Program-made: the position numbers and the translations under genes
From: Bacteroidota bacterium
Lineage (GTDB): Bacteria; Bacteroidota; Bacteroidia; Bacteroidales; B39-G9
DNA: 9,419 nucleotides
Direction of reading: 5' to 3'
Assembly (NCBI GenBank): GCA_003648455.1
Contig: QMPG01000099.1
Location: 1 to 9,419, forward strand
Shown: positions 1 through 7,651 of the stretch, piece by piece
Numbering within the stretch: position 1 is the first letter of the stretch
How the letters are laid out: each line of letters begins with the position of its first letter
The notes under the pieces: generated by a model
Databases searched by the model: none
Told to the model about the DNA's origin: nothing
Seen by the model: the letters and a program-made list of their open reading frames with translations, nothing else

Positions 1-691
1 AGAGGAAAAAGCAAAAGCAGAAAAATTGGCACAAATAAAGGCTGAAGCTGATGCTCGAAAAAAAGCAGAAGAGGAAGCTAAAGCTAAAGCTGAAGCCGAA
101 AAGCAAGCTAAATTATTAGCCGACCAAGAAGCTGCTCGCAAAGCTGCTGAAGCTAAAAGAATTGCTGAAGCAAAAGCAAAAGCAGAATTAGAAGCTAAAA
201 TAAAAGCAGACCAAGAAGCTGCTCGCAAAGCTGCTGAAGCTAAAAAAATTGCAGAAGAAAAAGCAAAAGCAGAATTAGAAGCTAAAATAAAAGCAGAACA
301 GGAAGCTGCCCACAAAGCAGAGGAGGCTCGCAAAAAAGCTGAAGCCGAAGCTCTTGCAAAAAAAATGGCTCAAATAAAGGCCGAAGCCGAAGCTGAAGCT
401 AAACATTTGGCTGAAAAATTACGAAAAAAAATTAAGTATAATAGAGCAATTACGAAAACTGACAAAGTAGAAAAACAAGAGTTGATAAAAAAATATACTG
501 AAAAGAAAACTATTGAATTTATTGAAAAGCCGAACAGGAAAATAACAAAAGTCATTATTAATGATAACAATAAAATTGTAATTTACATTAAAGTTGTATA
601 CAATTGGGGAGGTACTTATTATTTTATTCAGGATGAACTAAACCATTTTAGAAATATAAGTCAGTCATATTATGAAATTCAAACAAAATAA
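1..691 (+). CDS. Ala/Lys/Glu-rich coiled-coil repeat protein, 3' part only
   Basis: The reading frame is open from base 2 and ends at TAA 689-691, giving 229 visible residues. The first in-frame start-like codon is a TTG at 26, but coiled-coil sequence continues upstream of it without a break, so the gene almost certainly starts outside the window. Residues 1 to about 140 are nearly all Ala, Lys, Glu and Gln with heptad-like spacing, predicting a long charged helix or coiled coil. Residues 41-127 form three 29-residue repeats. The last ~90 residues differ: a basic stretch, then alternating beta-type segments (KVIIND, KIVIYIKVVY) and an aromatic NWGGTYYF motif at residues 201-208. This looks like a small folded C-terminal domain. 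The composition recalls TolA-like or cell-envelope spacer proteins, but composition alone is poor evidence and I do not recognise the C-terminal domain. Function unknown; localisation cannot be judged without the N-terminus. A hairpin follows the stop. Confidence 0.85.
   Translation, partial: EEKAKAEKLAQIKAEADARKKAEEEAKAKAEAEKQAKLLADQEAARKAAEAKRIAEAKAKAELEAKIKADQEAARKAAEAKKIAEEKAKAELEAKIKAEQEAAHKAEEARKKAEAEALAKKMAQIKAEAEAEAKHLAEKLRKKIKYNRAITKTDKVEKQELIKKYTEKKTIEFIEKPNRKITKVIINDNNKIVIYIKVVYNWGGTYYFIQDELNHFRNISQSYYEIQTK
122..382 (+). repeat. Three tandem 87-bp repeats within the coiled-coil gene
   Basis: Units span 122-208, 209-295 and 296-382, each coding 29 residues. The first two begin DQEAARKAAEAK and end AELEAKIKA, and differ at few positions. 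At DNA level the 37 bases from 122 and from 209 are identical, and the 39 bases from 172 and from 259 are also identical. The third unit (EQEAAHKAEEARKK...) is more diverged, and fainter copies seem to lie on either side. The near-identity of units 1 and 2 suggests recent duplication by slippage or recombination. Confidence 0.9.
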
Positions 692-701
692 TTTTAATTA
701 A

Positions 702-738
702 TAACCTGAGTTTTATATAAGAAATAAAACACAGGTTA
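702..738 (+). terminator. Hairpin after the coiled-coil gene, probable terminator
   Basis: Arms TAACCTGAGTTTTAT (702-716) and ATAAAACACAGGTTA (724-738) pair over 15 positions with a single A-A mismatch, around a 7-base loop. It starts 10 bases past the stop codon. There is no T run directly after the stem; a T-rich stretch comes at 752-758. The missing U tract lowers confidence, though the place and length of the stem suit a terminator. As the genes are convergent, it could act on both transcripts. Confidence 0.6.
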
Positions 739-782
739 ATACAATTCCACATTTTTTTATAATCATTTTTCAATCAAATTAA

Positions 783-900
783 CCCGCTTTAATTCATGCA
801 AAAACGAAGTGAATTGCATGAATTAGCGATGGATAGTGGGAAGTAAAGCTGGAACCGAACCGCCAGCTGGCGGTGAGCTCACGCAAGTAAACCCCGCATT
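783..900. repeat. GC-rich palindromic intergenic island, possible interspersed repeat or structured RNA
   Basis: This stretch lies between two convergent genes and differs sharply from its surroundings: bases 841-900 are 57% G+C in an AT-rich window. It holds several nested or adjacent dyads. AATTCATGCA (791-800) pairs with TGCATGAATT (815-824) around a 14-base loop, and CGCT 785-788 / AGCG 825-828 can extend the stem past a 2-base bulge. A perfect 14-bp palindrome CCGCCAGCTGGCGG lies at 860-873. It is followed, sharing G873, by a perfect 10-bp palindrome GTGAGCTCAC at 873-882. AGCTGG 847-852 can also pair with CCAGCT 863-868. I see no reading frame with coding character and no tRNA. The segment AGCGATGGATAGTGGGAA resembles, from memory only, conserved parts of intergenic repeats common in Bacteroidota genomes. 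Repeat identity is an inference. Confidence 0.5.
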
Positions 901-942
901 AGAAGCACCCAAATTTGTTGGTAATTCTTAAGCGTAGAAAAA

Positions 943-1488
943 TTATGAATTTTTCGTGTTAAAATCCTTAATTTGAAAATATTCTGCGCCACTTGATTTT
1001 AAAATTGATTTATACAAAACAATTTTTTTTACTTTAATTTCAAAACGAGGAAAGTTCTGGGGGAAAATAATCTCATCTATTCGAATTTTTTTATTAAAAC
1101 GTGCTAAGGTAATATGCGGAACAGGATTATTAATTTTATTTAATTCTATCTTAAAAAGTCGTCTCAATGATATTGATAACTCCGTAAAAGATATGTCTTT
1201 GTTAAATTTTGCCCAAATCATATATGGGTTTCTTTTTGGAGAAAGTTGAAAACAATCAAAAACCAAATTAAACCTAACTACATTTGAAAGTAACTTTTCA
1301 AGTTGTAAAATAATATCATTTATTTTATTGTATTCAATATTCCCTAAAAAACATGTTGTTATGTGTAGATTGTTATCAGTAAGCCACCTAATGCCTTCAT
1401 TATGGCAATATTTCTTTTTTAATGGATGAAACATTTCGATAATACCTTTATTGATTGGAATACCTATAAATAAACGAGTTTTTTTCAT
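943..1488 (-). CDS. thpR: RNA 2',3'-cyclic phosphodiesterase / 2'-5' RNA ligase family (ThpR, 2H superfamily)
   Basis: The protein has 181 residues, normal for ThpR. Both signature 2H motifs are present: H42-I-T44 in RWLTDNNLHITTCFLG and H125-I-T127 in NPVPHITLARF. The two His/Thr pairs form the active site that hydrolyses 2',3'-cyclic phosphate ends of RNA and, in vitro, can join 2'-5' RNA ends. The N-terminal MKKTRLFIGIPI strand and the C-terminal LYKSILKSSGAEYFQI block are also typical. It is probably cytoplasmic, and the physiological substrate is not settled for most members. The ATG at 1488-1486 places RLFIGI where the family begins; the upstream DNA is AT-rich with no clear ribosome site. 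It runs divergently from the TPR gene at 1614 and convergently to the coiled-coil gene, so it looks like a single-gene unit. The family call is secure; the exact reaction is not shown by sequence. Confidence 0.9.
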   Translation of the reverse strand: MKKTRLFIGIPINKGIIEMFHPLKKKYCHNEGIRWLTDNNLHITTCFLGNIEYNKINDIILQLEKLLSNVVRFNLVFDCFQLSPKRNPYMIWAKFNKDISFTELSISLRRLFKIELNKINNPVPHITLARFNKKIRIDEIIFPQNFPRFEIKVKKIVLYKSILKSSGAEYFQIKDFNTKNS

Positions 1489-1613
1489 AATTTCTTTTAT
1501 TTCAATTTATTATTTTGATATGAAATAATAAAAAATCAATTATTTTTTTTAATTTAGTCTAAATTTTAAAAAACACAACTATTTCTAACAAAATAAAAGT
1601 AAACAATAATATT

Positions 1614-2366
1614 ATGAAAAAATTTCTACTAATTATTTTATCAAGTTTTTTTATTACAAATTTCTCTCATTCTCAGGTTGTTGGGAGTAGATTTGAAAAA
1701 CTCGCAAAATTATATAACGAAAAACGTTATGAAGATTGCCTATACAAATCAGACACATATACATATAAAGATAAGACAAAAAGAGAAGCAGAGCCATATT
1801 TATATATGTCTATGTGTTATTATCAAATATCAAAAATGGAAGATCCCGATATTCTAGAAGATTATCCAAAAGCATTAAAAAATTCCATTAAATATCTTAT
1901 TAAGTTTAAACGAAAAGACAAAAAGGACGAGTATTTTACAAAGAACATTGATTTTGTAAATAAAATAGGGAAATTGATTATTGATGAAGCAAATAATTAT
2001 TATAAAGATAAAAATTATAGAAAAGCAGCAACTCATTTTAAACAGTATTCTAAGCTTTTCCCTGAAGACAATAACATAAAATATATGATTGGAGCCTGTG
2101 GAATGCTTGCAAACAACTATAGCGAAGGACAAAAATACATATCAGAAGCTATTGTTACACTTGTTGAAGATTATAAAAGTGAAAAATCTTTAAAAAATAT
2201 TAATACAAGTAAAATTCTAGAAGAGGCATTCATTCTTTATTCCTCTTATTTAGTAAACGACAAAAAAATTGATTCTGCTAAATCAACAATAAATATTGCA
2301 AAACAATTTTTTCCAAACAGCGGAAATATTACAATTCAATATAATGTTATAAACAAAGTGAAATAA
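1614..2366 (+). CDS. Small exported TPR-repeat protein, function unknown
   Basis: The product has 250 residues. It starts with a classic signal peptide: MKK, a hydrophobic core to about residue 15, then NFSHS and a likely cleavage before Q21, a pattern common in Bacteroidota. The mature protein is helical with tetratricopeptide-like repeats at about residues 27-55, 58-90, 121-152, 153-186 and 201-234. The clearest is 121-152, with the NYYKDKNYRKAATHFKQYSKLFPED pattern split over its two helices. Such proteins serve as periplasmic or outer-membrane-associated scaffolds, but nothing here names a partner. No lipobox cysteine follows the signal peptide, so it is not an obvious lipoprotein. It stands alone: divergent from thpR (125-bp gap), convergent with clpC, and ended by a strong bidirectional terminator. 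I found no good TAnnTTTG promoter match just upstream. The call of an exported TPR protein is firm; the role is unknown. Confidence 0.85.
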   Translation: MKKFLLIILSSFFITNFSHSQVVGSRFEKLAKLYNEKRYEDCLYKSDTYTYKDKTKREAEPYLYMSMCYYQISKMEDPDILEDYPKALKNSIKYLIKFKRKDKKDEYFTKNIDFVNKIGKLIIDEANNYYKDKNYRKAATHFKQYSKLFPEDNNIKYMIGACGMLANNYSEGQKYISEAIVTLVEDYKSEKSLKNINTSKILEEAFILYSSYLVNDKKIDSAKSTINIAKQFFPNSGNITIQYNVINKVK

Positions 2367-2387
2367 AATACAATATTATATTTACTA

Positions 2388-2413
2388 AAAAACCGCCTAT
2401 CAAGGCGGTTTTT
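2388..2413. terminator. Bidirectional rho-independent terminator between the TPR gene and clpC
   Basis: A perfect 11-bp stem, AAAAACCGCCT (2388-2398) and AGGCGGTTTTT (2403-2413), closes a 4-base ATCA loop. The A run on one side and the T run on the other give a U tract in both directions. It lies 21 bases after the TPR stop and directly abuts the clpC stop codon at 2416-2418, so it can end both convergent transcripts. It is the best terminator in the window. Confidence 0.95.
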
Positions 2414-2415
2414 AT

Positions 2416-4947
2416 TTATTTATTTTTCTTTTCCGTAACTTTCTTTTTCTTAATTGTGATTTTAATTTTTTGATTTTTCTTATCAAACCCCACATGAATA
2501 GCATCTCCTTCAAATATAGAAGCTTTTAAAATAACTTCTGCCATTTCATCTTCAATATATTTTTGAATGGCTCTTTTCAAAGGTCTTGCACCAAATTGAA
2601 TGTCATAACCTTTTTTGGCAATAAAATCTTTGGCTGCAGGAGAAATTTTTAGTTTGTAATCTAATTTTTCAACTCTTTCGTATAAGCCTTTTAATTCAAT
2701 ATCGATAATCTTATGAATATCTTCTCTTGTTAATGTATTAAAAGTAACAACATCATCAAGGCGATTTAAAAATTCGGGAGCAAAAGCCTTTCTTAAAGCT
2801 TTCTGAATAACTTGTTTAGCATAATCATTTGATGTTTGTGATTTTGATTTTGAAGAAAAACCAACAGAACTGCTAAAATCTTTTAACTGACGAGTTCCAA
2901 TATTTGAAGTCATAATAATTATAGTATTACGGAAATCAATTCTTCTACCCAAACTATCAGTAAGTTGTCCCTCATCAAGTACCTGAAGAAGAAGATTAAA
3001 AATATCGGGATGAGCTTTTTCAATTTCATCTAATAATACAACAGAATAAGGTTTTCTGCGAACTTTTTCTGTTAATTGTCCACCTTCTTCATAACCAACA
3101 TATCCGGGAGGCGCTCCAACTAAGCGAGAAACAGAAAATTTCTCCATATATTCACTCATATCAATCCTAATAAGAGCTTCTTTAGTGTCAAACAAATATT
3201 GGGCTAAAACTTTAGCTAACTGAGTTTTTCCAACACCTGTAGGACCAAGAAAAACAAAAGAACCAATTGGTTTATTAGGATCTTTTAATCCTGCTCGATT
3301 GCGTTGAATGGATTTAACAATTTTTTTAATTGCCTCGTCTTGACCAATTACATTGTTTTTTATTTCATTAAACATATTTAACAAACGATTTCCCTCAGAT
3401 TGGGCAATTCGTTGTACCGGTACACCTGTCATCATTGCAACAACTTCAGCAACATTGTCTTCGCTAACGTTTTCTTTATGTTGAACTAGTTCATTTTCCC
3501 ATTTCTCCTTTTCCTTTTCAAGGGCTTCAATAAGCTTCCTTTCACTGTCTCTTAAATTTGCAGCTGTTTCAAAATTTTGATTTTTTACGGCTTTAATTTT
3601 TTTTGTTTTTACCTCTTCTATTTGTTTCTCAATTTTCAGTATATTGTCGGGCACATGAATATTTAAGATATGGACTCGGGCTCCTGCTTCGTCTAAGGCA
3701 TCAATTGCTTTATCAGGCAAATGTCTGTCACTAATATATCTATCGGTTAAATGAACACATGCTTTTACTGCATCTTCAGAATATGAAACATTATGATGGT
3801 CTTCGTATCTTTCTTTAATATTATTAAGAATTTCGATTGTCTCATCCTGAGTAGTAGGTTCTACAATAACTTTTTGAAATCTACGTTCTAAAGCGCCATC
3901 TTTTTCAATGTATTGACGATATTCATCTAAAGTTGTAGCTCCAATACATTGTATTTCGCCGCGAGCAAGAGCAGGTTTTAGCATATTTGCTGCATCCAAA
4001 GAGCCTGTTGCACCACCAGCACCAACTATTGTATGAATTTCATCAATAAACAAAATAATGTTTGTTGTTTTAGATAATTCGTTCAAAATGGCTTTCATTC
4101 TCTCTTCAAATTGTCCTCTATATTTTGTTCCGGCTACAATAGAAGCCAAATCGAGAGTAACAATTCTTTTGTTGAAAAGTATTCTTGAGACTTGTCTTTT
4201 AGTTATTCTAATAGCCATTCCTTCAACAATAGCAGATTTCCCAACTCCTGGTTCACCAATTAAAACAGGGTTGTTCTTTTTTCGTCGAGTTAATATTTGT
4301 GCAAGTCTCTGTATTTCAGTATCTCGTCCAACTATAGGGTCTAAACGGTTTTCTTCTGCTGCTTTTGTCAAATCAATCCCAAAATTGTCTAAAACAGGTG
4401 TTTCTGAGCTTTTTTGAGCTTGAGAGCCTTTGTTCTGAGGGTTTTGTTTATCGGAAAATAAATTAGGTTCTCCCGGATCATCGGGGAAATCTGATTTAGA
4501 CTCAGGCAAATCATTTCTTAATTGTTCTTTTACAGAAAAATAATCAACCCCCTGTTCATTTAGGTATAAAGTTGTCCAACAAGTTTCGTCTCTTAATATT
4601 GCTAAAAGAAGATGTCCGGTGTCAATAGTATTATTTTTTAACGAACGAGCTTCTAAATACACTAATTTTAAAGCATTTTCCGATGATTTAAGCAAAGGAA
4701 TTTCTTTAGTCTCAAGATTAATCTCAAAAGAATTATCTGTGTTTCTAATTTTATTCTCAATATACTTTTTAATTGTAACTTTATCAATGTCAAAAGAAGC
4801 TAATAAGTCAATTGCAATACCTTCGCCTTCACGCAAGATACCAAGAAACAAATGATCATTACTAATATTGCTATTTCTTAATCTTATAGCCTCTTCTTTA
4901 CTGTAAGTTAAAACGTCTTTTATACGTTGTGAAAATTTGGCATCCAT
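2416..4947 (-). CDS. clpC: ATP-dependent Clp protease ATP-binding subunit ClpC
   Basis: This 843-residue Hsp100/Clp AAA+ unfoldase threads substrates into the ClpP chamber in the cytoplasm. Domains in order: two Clp-N repeats (about 4-50 and 80-145); a Pro/Ser/Gln/Asp-rich linker (about 146-188); AAA domain 1 with Walker A GEPGVGKS 231-238, pore loop KYRG 275-278, Walker B ILFIDE 298-303 and ALERRF 352-357; a middle domain with a UVR-like helix pair (about 435-490) that marks ClpC against the longer ClpB middle domain; AAA domain 2 with Walker A GPTGVGKT 568-575, pore loop GYVG 615-618, Walker B VVLLDE 636-641, arginine region FLNRLDD 726-732 and sensor-2 GARP 786-789. The VGF tripeptide at 695-697 sits where ClpC carries its ClpP-docking loop. 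The C-terminus is a Lys-rich tail. The start [13 protein letters not shown] matches the family's usual N-terminus. All motifs are intact. It is transcribed divergently from gyrA. No adaptor gene (mecA, mcsB) is nearby. Confidence 0.97.
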   Translation of the reverse strand: MDAKFSQRIKDVLTYSKEEAIRLRNSNISNDHLFLGILREGEGIAIDLLASFDIDKVTIKKYIENKIRNTDNSFEINLETKEIPLLKSSENALKLVYLEARSLKNNTIDTGHLLLAILRDETCWTTLYLNEQGVDYFSVKEQLRNDLPESKSDFPDDPGEPNLFSDKQNPQNKGSQAQKSSETPVLDNFGIDLTKAAEENRLDPIVGRDTEIQRLAQILTRRKKNNPVLIGEPGVGKSAIVEGMAIRITKRQVSRILFNKRIVTLDLASIVAGTKYRGQFEERMKAILNELSKTTNIILFIDEIHTIVGAGGATGSLDAANMLKPALARGEIQCIGATTLDEYRQYIEKDGALERRFQKVIVEPTTQDETIEILNNIKERYEDHHNVSYSEDAVKACVHLTDRYISDRHLPDKAIDALDEAGARVHILNIHVPDNILKIEKQIEEVKTKKIKAVKNQNFETAANLRDSERKLIEALEKEKEKWENELVQHKENVSEDNVAEVVAMMTGVPVQRIAQSEGNRLLNMFNEIKNNVIGQDEAIKKIVKSIQRNRAGLKDPNKPIGSFVFLGPTGVGKTQLAKVLAQYLFDTKEALIRIDMSEYMEKFSVSRLVGAPPGYVGYEEGGQLTEKVRRKPYSVVLLDEIEKAHPDIFNLLLQVLDEGQLTDSLGRRIDFRNTIIIMTSNIGTRQLKDFSSSVGFSSKSKSQTSNDYAKQVIQKALRKAFAPEFLNRLDDVVTFNTLTREDIHKIIDIELKGLYERVEKLDYKLKISPAAKDFIAKKGYDIQFGARPLKRAIQKYIEDEMAEVILKASIFEGDAIHVGFDKKNQKIKITIKKKKVTEKKNK

Positions 4948-4967
4948 ATAATTAATTGTTTGAAAAA

Positions 4968-4975
4968 TAAAGGTA
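4968..4975 (-). promoter_or_regulatory. Candidate -7 element of clpC
   Basis: Read on the minus strand, this is TACCTTTA, one base off the Bacteroidota -7 consensus TAnnTTTG. It lies 20 bases before the clpC ATG, implying a very short leader. A TTTG sits upstream with only 13 bases between, shorter than the usual 19 or so, so the -33 box is uncertain. It is the best match in the 180-bp divergent gap on this strand. Confidence 0.4.
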
Positions 4976-5086
4976 CAAAATTATTATTCAAAAGTAAAAA
5001 TAATAAATAAATCTTCAATAAATTATTTAACAAAAAAATGTTAATAATTAATATATTTAAGAAGGTAAAATTAAGTAATAATTTAT

Positions 5087-5094
5087 TATCTTTA
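5087..5094 (+). promoter_or_regulatory. Candidate -7 element of gyrA
   Basis: TATCTTTA matches TAnnTTTG except for the last base and ends 33 bases before the gyrA ATG. I see no TTTG or TTG at the expected distance upstream (around 5064-5068), so support is partial. The only other candidate signal in the gap, 4968-4975, faces clpC. Confidence 0.4.
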
Positions 5095-5127
5095 TGACTT
5101 TAATAAATTTTTAAATTAATACACTAA

Positions 5128-7602
5128 ATGACTGTAGGAGAGAAGATTATAAAGATTAACATTGAGGAAGAAATGAAAACTGCTTACATTGATTATTCAA
5201 TGTCGGTAATTGTTTCAAGGGCTTTGCCTGATGTTAGAGATGGATTAAAACCTGTTCACAGAAGAATTTTGTTTGGTATGTCAGATATTGGCATAACATC
5301 AACAAAACCATATAAAAAATCAGCAAGAATAGTAGGAGAGGTTCTTGGTAAATATCACCCTCACGGAGATTCATCAGTATATTTTGCAATGGTTCGTATG
5401 GCTCAAGAATGGTCATTACGTTACCCTTTAATTCAAGGTCAAGGAAACTTTGGTTCTGTTGATGGCGACAGTCCTGCTGCAATGCGTTACACAGAAGCTC
5501 GATTAAGCAAAATGGCTGAAGATACTTTAGCAGATTTGGATAAAGACACTGTTGATTTTCAGTTAAATTTTGACGATACACTAAAAGAACCGACTGTTTT
5601 GCCTACAAAAATTCCTTTGCTTTTAGTTAATGGTGCATCTGGTATAGCTGTTGGTATGGCAACAAATATGCCTCCTCATAATTTAACTGAAGCCATAAAC
5701 GCAGGAATTGCATATATTGATAACAATGATATTACTATTGAAGAATTAATGTCACACATAAAAGCCCCTGATTTCCCAACAGGCGGTACAATATATGGAT
5801 ATAAAGGAGTTAAAGATGCTTTTGAAACCGGTCGTGGAAGAATTGTTGTTAGGGGAAAAACAAATATTGAAACAACAGCTTCGGGAAGAGAAAGAATAAT
5901 TATAACAGAAATACCCTATCAGGTTAACAAAGCAGAAATGATAATGAAAACTGCTGACTTAATCAATGAAAAGAAAATTGAAGGTATATCAAATGTAAAT
6001 GATGAATCTGACCGTACAGGAATGCGAATTGTTTATGATTTGAAAAAAGACGCAATAGCGAATGTTGTATTAAACAAATTGTTTAAATATACCGCACTAC
6101 AATCTTCATTTAATGTAAATAATATTGCGTTAGTTGATGGTAAGCCTCAATTATTAAATTTAAAAGATTTAATAGGAAAATTTATTGAGCACAGGCATGA
6201 AGTTGTTGTAAGAAGAACTAAATATGAATTAGCTAATGCCGAAAAGAAAGCACATATATTAGAAGGTTTATTAATTGCTTTAGATAATCTTGATGAAGTT
6301 ATTGCATTAATCAGATCATCTAAAACACCGGATGAAGCAAAAAAAGGTTTAATTAATAATTTTCAATTGAGTGAAATTCAAGCAAAAGCAATTCTTGATT
6401 TAAGATTACAAAAACTAACAGGTTTAGAAAGAGATAAGATAAAACAAGATTATTCAGAATTAATGAAGTTAATTGAACATTTGAAAGAAATTTTAAATGA
6501 CAAATCGCTTCGTATGCAAATAATAAAAGATGAATTAGTAGAAATAAAAAACAAGTACGGCGACGAAAGAAGAACAGAAATTGTTTATGCTTCAGAAGAA
6601 TTTAATCCTGAAGACTTTTATGCTGATGATGAAGTAGTTGTTACTATTTCTCATTTAGGTTATATTAAAAGAACAGCTTTAACTGAATTTAAAACTCAGC
6701 ATAGGGGAGGAACCGGTAGCAAAGGAAGTTCTACTAGAGATGCCGATTTTATTGAGCACTTGTTTGTTGCTACAATGCATAATACTTTATTATTATTTAC
6801 TGAAAAAGGAAAATGTTATTGGTTAAAGATTTATGAAATTCCTGAAGGAACACGTACATCAAAAGGAAGGGCTATTCAGAACCTAATTAATATTGATCCT
6901 GAAGATAAAATTAAAGCATTTATAAATACAAAAAAATTGGATGACGAAGATTATATTAAGGGAAACTATATAATTATGTGTACCAAAAAAGGTATTGTAA
7001 AGAAAACTTTTTTAGAAGCATACTCTCGACCTCGTCAAAATGGTATTAATGCTATCAATATTAAAGATGGTGATCATTTACTTGAAGCAAAGCTTACTTC
7101 AGGTGTTAGTGATATCATGATTGCTGTAAAATCAGGCAAAGCAATTCGTTTCCCAGAAACTAAAGTAAGAACAGTTGGAAGAAATTCTCAGGGTGTTAAA
7201 GGAATAAATATTTCAGAAAAAGACGAAGTAGTTGGAATGGTTTGTGTAGAGAAAGAAGAAGAAGACATTTTGGTTGTTTCTGAAAAAGGATATGGAAAAC
7301 GCTCAAAAATAAACGATTACAGAATTACAAATCGTGGTGGGAAAGGAGTTAAAACTATTAATATTACAGATAAAACAGGTAATTTAATTGCTATTAAAGG
7401 AGTTATTGAAACTGATGATTTGATGATTATTACTAAAAATGGAATAACTATTAGACTAGCTGTTTCAGATATGAGAGTTATGGGACGTGCTACTCAGGGC
7501 GTTAGATTAATAAATCTGAAAGAAAACGATGAAATTGCATCTATAACATACGTTGAAGCCAACGGAGATGATGAAAATGAAGTAGAAGAAGAAAATATTT
7601 GA
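5128..7602 (+). CDS. gyrA: DNA gyrase subunit A
   Basis: This is the 824-residue breakage-reunion subunit of gyrase, which works with GyrB (not in the window) as A2B2 to supercoil DNA using ATP. The start [20 protein letters not shown] fits the family, and [23 protein letters not shown] is typical. The catalytic tyrosine is Y121 in [10 protein letters not shown], matching E. coli Tyr122. The quinolone region [12 protein letters not shown] (75-86) keeps D81 and S82, with Phe86 at the E. coli Asp87 position. The breakage-reunion core and its coiled-coil tower run to about residue 490. The C-terminal beta-pinwheel (about 495-805) carries a GyrA-box-like QHRGGTG at 524-530, which supports GyrA over the topoisomerase IV subunit ParC, plus a second RGGKG at 736-740. 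An acidic tail (807-824) ends the protein. The gene is intact, divergent from clpC, and 49 bases before the next TPR gene with no terminator between, so read-through is likely. Confidence 0.97.
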   Translation: MTVGEKIIKINIEEEMKTAYIDYSMSVIVSRALPDVRDGLKPVHRRILFGMSDIGITSTKPYKKSARIVGEVLGKYHPHGDSSVYFAMVRMAQEWSLRYPLIQGQGNFGSVDGDSPAAMRYTEARLSKMAEDTLADLDKDTVDFQLNFDDTLKEPTVLPTKIPLLLVNGASGIAVGMATNMPPHNLTEAINAGIAYIDNNDITIEELMSHIKAPDFPTGGTIYGYKGVKDAFETGRGRIVVRGKTNIETTASGRERIIITEIPYQVNKAEMIMKTADLINEKKIEGISNVNDESDRTGMRIVYDLKKDAIANVVLNKLFKYTALQSSFNVNNIALVDGKPQLLNLKDLIGKFIEHRHEVVVRRTKYELANAEKKAHILEGLLIALDNLDEVIALIRSSKTPDEAKKGLINNFQLSEIQAKAILDLRLQKLTGLERDKIKQDYSELMKLIEHLKEILNDKSLRMQIIKDELVEIKNKYGDERRTEIVYASEEFNPEDFYADDEVVVTISHLGYIKRTALTEFKTQHRGGTGSKGSSTRDADFIEHLFVATMHNTLLLFTEKGKCYWLKIYEIPEGTRTSKGRAIQNLINIDPEDKIKAFINTKKLDDEDYIKGNYIIMCTKKGIVKKTFLEAYSRPRQNGINAINIKDGDHLLEAKLTSGVSDIMIAVKSGKAIRFPETKVRTVGRNSQGVKGINISEKDEVVGMVCVEKEEEDILVVSEKGYGKRSKINDYRITNRGGKGVKTINITDKTGNLIAIKGVIETDDLMIITKNGITIRLAVSDMRVMGRATQGVRLINLKENDEIASITYVEANGDDENEVEEENI

Positions 7603-7628
7603 TTCAAAATAAAAAAAATGTATTTTTG
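7598..7628 (+). promoter_or_regulatory. Bacteroidota-type promoter for the downstream TPR gene
   Basis: TTTG at 7598-7601, exactly 19 bases, then TATTTTTG at 7621-7628 followed by CA. This is a full match to the -33 TTTG / -7 TAnnTTTG promoter known from Bacteroides and Flavobacterium. The -33 box overlaps the gyrA stop codon (TGA 7600-7602). The start of transcription would fall near 7633-7637, giving a leader of about 15-20 bases before the ATG at 7652. Confidence 0.8.
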
Positions 7629-7651
7629 CAAAAATTTAAAACCAAAATAAA

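Noticed and set aside
26..28. TTG at base 26 as the true start of the coiled-coil gene
   Set aside because: The same Lys/Ala/Glu pattern continues upstream to the window edge in the same frame, so the codon is most simply an internal Leu.
122..382. CRISPR-like repeat array at the left end
   Set aside because: The units are contiguous, in frame, code for coiled coil and have no spacers.
370..570. 66-codon hydrophobic minus-strand frame inside the coiled-coil gene
   Set aside because: The reverse complement of A-rich Lys/Ala/Glu codons gives Phe/Ser/Leu-rich sequence automatically; there is no independent support.
783..900. A tRNA or other known RNA gene in the GC-rich island
   Set aside because: There is no acceptor/T-arm pattern or recognisable tRNA consensus, and the palindromes are arranged as adjacent dyads rather than a cloverleaf.
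1875..2132. 85-codon hydrophobic minus-strand frame inside the small TPR gene
   Set aside because: It is the antisense shadow of a Lys/Tyr/Asn-rich TPR sequence; no homologous family is recognised.
4058..4417. 119-codon open frame on the plus strand inside clpC
   Set aside because: It is antisense to the first AAA domain of clpC, shows no family likeness, and has a composition expected of a shadow frame.
4619..4855. Hydrophobic 78-codon plus-strand frame inside clpC
   Set aside because: It is antisense to the Clp-N repeats; its apparent membrane segments come from the reverse complement of Lys/Glu/Asn-rich codons.
5234..5581. 115-codon open frame on the minus strand inside gyrA
   Set aside because: It lies wholly within the highly conserved catalytic region of gyrA, has no family resemblance, and is explained by the codon pattern of the real gene.
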